A DNA stretch of 64,000 nt from positions 15,165,645-15,229,644 of the forward strand of contig OV121088.1 of the NCBI GenBank assembly GCA_921293015.1. The letters are read 5' to 3'. This document shows positions 60,661 through 64,000 of this stretch, in pieces. A model generated the notes under the pieces. It was given only the letters and a program-made list of their open reading frames with translations. It made no database searches and had not been told where the DNA came from. The stretch comes from Phorcus lineatus (Eukaryota; Mollusca; Gastropoda; Trochida; Trochidae). The position numbers and the translations under genes are program-made. Each line of letters begins with the position of its first letter. Position 1 is the first letter of the stretch.

Positions 60661-61330
60661 GCTATTGACTGAAGTCACACGTGTTGGCGTAGGAGAGAAG
60701 CTCCACACACCACGTGTGTTGACAAAAAGTAGGTGAATGGAACAGAGGGTATACAAGCACTCCTTGCAGCCTCCTTATCCAACACCCGGTAAACACCCGA
60801 CTAAAGAAACCTCCTTGCCGTGGTCAACTTATCGAATTCACCTACCTTGAACAGGTCAGCTTCGAAATGAATCCGTTGTGGTGAAAACAACATACGTCCA
60901 TCATTAATAAAACCCGGAAAATGGATCAGGACGACTTTTAAGCTCGACTTGCTTCACACAGTATGTGCACAAACCATTGAAGCAGAGCCGAGCAGCTCAC
61001 GAGTAGAAAGACACAACACTTTCCAATGAGCGTTCTCCGCCGAATCCTAATCCGCTATGTTGAAAGCTGGCCTGAAGTGACTGGGGAATCTATCGGATTT
61101 GGGCCCCCTTCTATTTCGACTAGGGTTGGCTGTGACTCGTACGATTGCAGTCTACAGTCTGTAGTTGCTAGGACGTTTTGTAAAGTAATCCTTACCGTCA
61201 CGCTGTATACTATGTGTATTTTTAGATCGCATGTTCTATTTTAACATATGTCTCTATCTACATCCTTGGTTGGGGGACGCCCGAAGACCATTCCCTGTGG
61301 AGGTACGCCCCGCTACAGTACATTTCTTAA
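60661..61330. promoter_or_regulatory. GC-raised island with two CACGTG E-boxes and a forkhead-type site
   Basis: CACGTG occurs at 60678-60683 (within ACACGTGT) and 60711-60716, 33 bp apart. GTAAACA, a forkhead core, is at 60789-60795. The sequence stays richer in G+C to about 61330, with CG-containing words such as CTCCGCCGAATCC and GGACGCCCGAAG. One open frame (61026-61244) gives 72 codons without a recognised domain. It may be a regulatory element or a non-coding exon. Confidence 0.3.
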
Positions 61331-64000
61331 GACCTTTCTCCTTAACTGAAAATGACAGGTGCTCATGGGGAAGCTAACAAGCATGACTTTCTGTCATTTT
61401 CCATGGAGTTCAAGTGCATCATAAATTGATTTGGATGGAAGTGATTTATTCTTGCCAGCAAGGGTTTATTAGATTAACGCATGTTTAACCCCAGAATAAC
61501 CAGTCCCGGTCTATGGGCATTACAAAAGAAGATCTATACCCAGCTCTTGTTCTTAAAACGTTGATATTGTGTGAAATTGTTTTTATCGATCTTTCAAGGA
61601 AGTTCTGGACGATTTGTCTAACAGTTCTCTTTACTTGTAAAGATGCTTTAAAGGTTCCATTCATTATTGATAGTCGACCTTCAATGTGAATAATTTAGAA
61701 TCATTCAAGGCTTAACTATGATTTTATTTCAAACATTTGCTTTCGTCATTATTTTTCTTTGCATCAATGGTTTGTCATATTCATGATGAAGTTATGATTG
61801 AATATCAAGTGTAGAAAAAAAAGAATTATACAGCAGATGCGGTTTTGGCTTTATTTATGCCTCGTCTTTTTCGATGAAATCGTAACAACAGTCCCTTTAA
61901 ATATTCGCATGTGTATGAGTCCATGTATACATGTACACAGATAACCCATATCGCATATCTGTCCCAATGACCTGTTAGCCAAACAGCTGATATTCTGGCA
62001 TCTCCGATAAGTAACAGTCTCACTATATACTAAATTGATACACAAGTCAACGGATGTATTGTTGTCTATCATTAATTGATATGACGTTTCAATTTACATG
62101 TCCTCCTTTTGAAATGTACAGGGTAAACTATAGTATGATTTATGAAAAAAATCATTTATTTCCTAGCAGAATGATAGCCATAGCCCTTTGACTGATGAAA
62201 TTTAAAGCTTCCATATTTCTGAAAGAATGGCATCTTGCCACAGTGTATTATGTGGAAAGGTTAGATAACCAAGTACTTGACAAACAGATTTATTGAATAA
62301 CATAAAAAGCATTCGACAAAAAAGGCTAAGTACCTCTCTAAAACGCTTCACATGTGTCGGGAACATTTTAAGAAAGGGTTTTCATTGTTTTGGTAATGAC
62401 GACTTTCATTTAAAGATGTATGTATGATGTGATATAGGTTTGTCAGTCATTTACCTAGCTACACAGTCTCATTGTCAACTCAGAACCGACTTCTAGGGTT
62501 CCCTGCTCCCTTGTCCTCGTTTTACGCTCAATTACCCTGTCGTGAATAAACGTAGTAGTTGACATCTAACATCCATCTTAAACTTATTACTTGAAATACT
62601 TTTGGGAGAGAAATGGGACGTGTGTCTCAATTTGGATCAGTACAGCAGATACGACGTCAAGGTGCATTGTCAGTCAGGGTAGATAGAAACTTCAGAACAA
62701 GTTCTTAATATAAATGTACATGTAGGCAATATCTTTACTAGAAAATAGTGCTGGCGGTGTTACCATACTCTGAGAGTGCAGGTTCAGATCCCGCAAGAGT
62801 CTCGACTCGAAAAAGTTAAGTTTTTGGACTATTGCAGATAGTGTGATCCCATATATAAAATTTCGATATGTTTACTGCTAGAACAATGTTTTAAATGAGA
62901 CGTGATCTATTGATTAACATCTTTATTAAATGAGTTACGTGCTGCGCATTATTCTAAATAAAGTACTTAATTTCCATTTTGCCATATCTCGTTGTCCAAA
63001 CGATTAATTGTTATAGTGACTGGACATGTATGAACTCCCACCTAACGACATGCTTGAGTAACTGTACGGCTCAATGAACGCAATACTTCACAAACTTCAC
63101 GTCTAGTCTCCGAATGATTATCATTGATTACAGGATGAAGTTATTATCGTCTTAAAGTGTTAAAGTATGAAGTTTGATGTATACGTCGTACCAAACATAA
63201 ACGTAATGCATTTTTAAGAAATTGTAAACTTCATTGACGCGAATATTATCAATTATTTGTCTCTATTTCTAATATCCTGTCGACTGTCACACTAACGATG
63301 AGGAATATTTAGAAATAATTACAGAATGACAAAAGATTTTAATTTCATATTTCATCGACTTCTGATAACATCGTTACATCAAGTTCCTATTAAATGTCAG
63401 AAGTCTTCGGTCACAATGGCCAATATTTTCCAATATCCTTGCTTAAATGAAACACGACGGTTGCTTTAAGAGCACAAAAGAAAATATTTATCGAGGAACA
63501 AAAGATTTTGATTCTCGATTTAGAGCCTCGTTAGAATACGTGTATGCTCAATGTGTACAAATGAAAAGACATTACTATAAAGTGTTCTAAAACAGCTTTA
63601 GATAGCCTGTTCTAAATTCCTTTCCATGTCGTCAAATTAAAAGCAAACATTGACACAACTTTCGTCTCCGTAAGTCGATAATCAAATACCAAAGGGGATT
63701 TTTCCAATAGTTTAAAATTCGGAATGAAAAGCTGATGAATGGGACAGTCAGACGACAATCTTTGTGGAAAGGAAATATATTAAGGAACCCTAAAGTGTTG
63801 GCATCTACATCTGCTAAACAAAAGGTTTGAGTTTTGTATGAATCCAAATGTAAAATCATCCTTTTTCGAAAATTTAAATTAGTAACAATTTAGCAAGAAA
63901 CGTTACACTCAAACTTTCATTTCGTGAAGATATCATTTTTACACTACACTAAGGGACAGGTATGAAATGCCAGGAACAAATCTCTAAGTATGTCACACGA
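61331..64000. other. No gene recognised
   Basis: AT-rich sequence. A segment at 62743-62805 carries GCAGGTTCAGATCCCGC, which resembles a tRNA T arm, but no acceptor stem or anticodon arm can be formed. Nothing else is supported to the end of the window. Confidence 0.35.

Noticed and set aside
62743-62805. tRNA-like segment with a GGTTCAGATCC T-loop
   Set aside because: The T arm nearly pairs, but no anticodon arm or acceptor stem forms. At best it is a tRNA-derived remnant.

Overview
The window looks like AT-rich, gene-poor nuclear DNA from a bilaterian invertebrate, most likely a mollusc or another lophotrochozoan. Four things point there: one intact animal GPCR gene, tRNA-derived SINEs including one with a mollusc-type 3' end, long GA/TA/TAA/poly-G simple repeats, and no prokaryotic gene packing. 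The mollusc placement rests on the SINE type and receptor character recalled from family knowledge; no search was run.

The only gene I can assign with confidence is on the minus strand at 7134-8510. It is a complete, uninterrupted 458-residue class A GPCR with all aminergic landmarks and the C-terminal signature of 5-HT7-type serotonin receptors, which are Gs-coupled and raise cAMP. Its start is fixed by an in-frame upstream stop. The leader has two overlapping short uORFs and, about 1 kb upstream, a good minus-strand 3' splice site, so non-coding first exons may lie further upstream. Its 3' flank has two perfect cAMP-response palindromes (7030-7054) and a dense cluster of nuclear-receptor half-sites (6232-6258).

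By region: 1-6.2 kb, AT-rich non-coding with small tandem repeats. 6.2-9.5 kb, the receptor locus. 9.5-16 kb, non-coding with a possible exon island (12.3 kb), a near-palindromic hairpin (14.0 kb), a SINE remnant (14.2-14.4 kb) and a GA tract (15.2 kb). 16.6-17.6 kb, a strand-biased G-rich block holding a short inverted-repeat element. 18-37 kb, mostly non-coding with minisatellites (20.7, 25.3, 33.1 kb), a palindrome-bearing segment (23.05 kb), a 35-nt poly-G tract, a 160-bp GA tract and an 89-bp TA tract. 37.8-46.4 kb, low-confidence exon-like segments on both strands and a diverged three-unit repeat (42.9 kb). 53.5 kb, a convincing core promoter arrangement (CCAAT, TATATAA, ATG followed directly by a splice donor). 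55.3-55.9 kb, a possible exon and a well-delimited 265-bp SINE with target-site duplication. 60.7-61.3 kb, a GC-richer island with paired E-boxes. The rest is AT-rich sequence in which I see no gene.

I found no operon, phage, CRISPR, rRNA or intact tRNA gene, and nothing that deserves to be called a new biological system. The most testable ideas are the cis-regulatory clusters around the serotonin receptor and the isolated promoter near 53.5 kb. The short exon calls are hypotheses: in DNA this AT-rich, open frames of about 100 codons are expected by chance several times per window.
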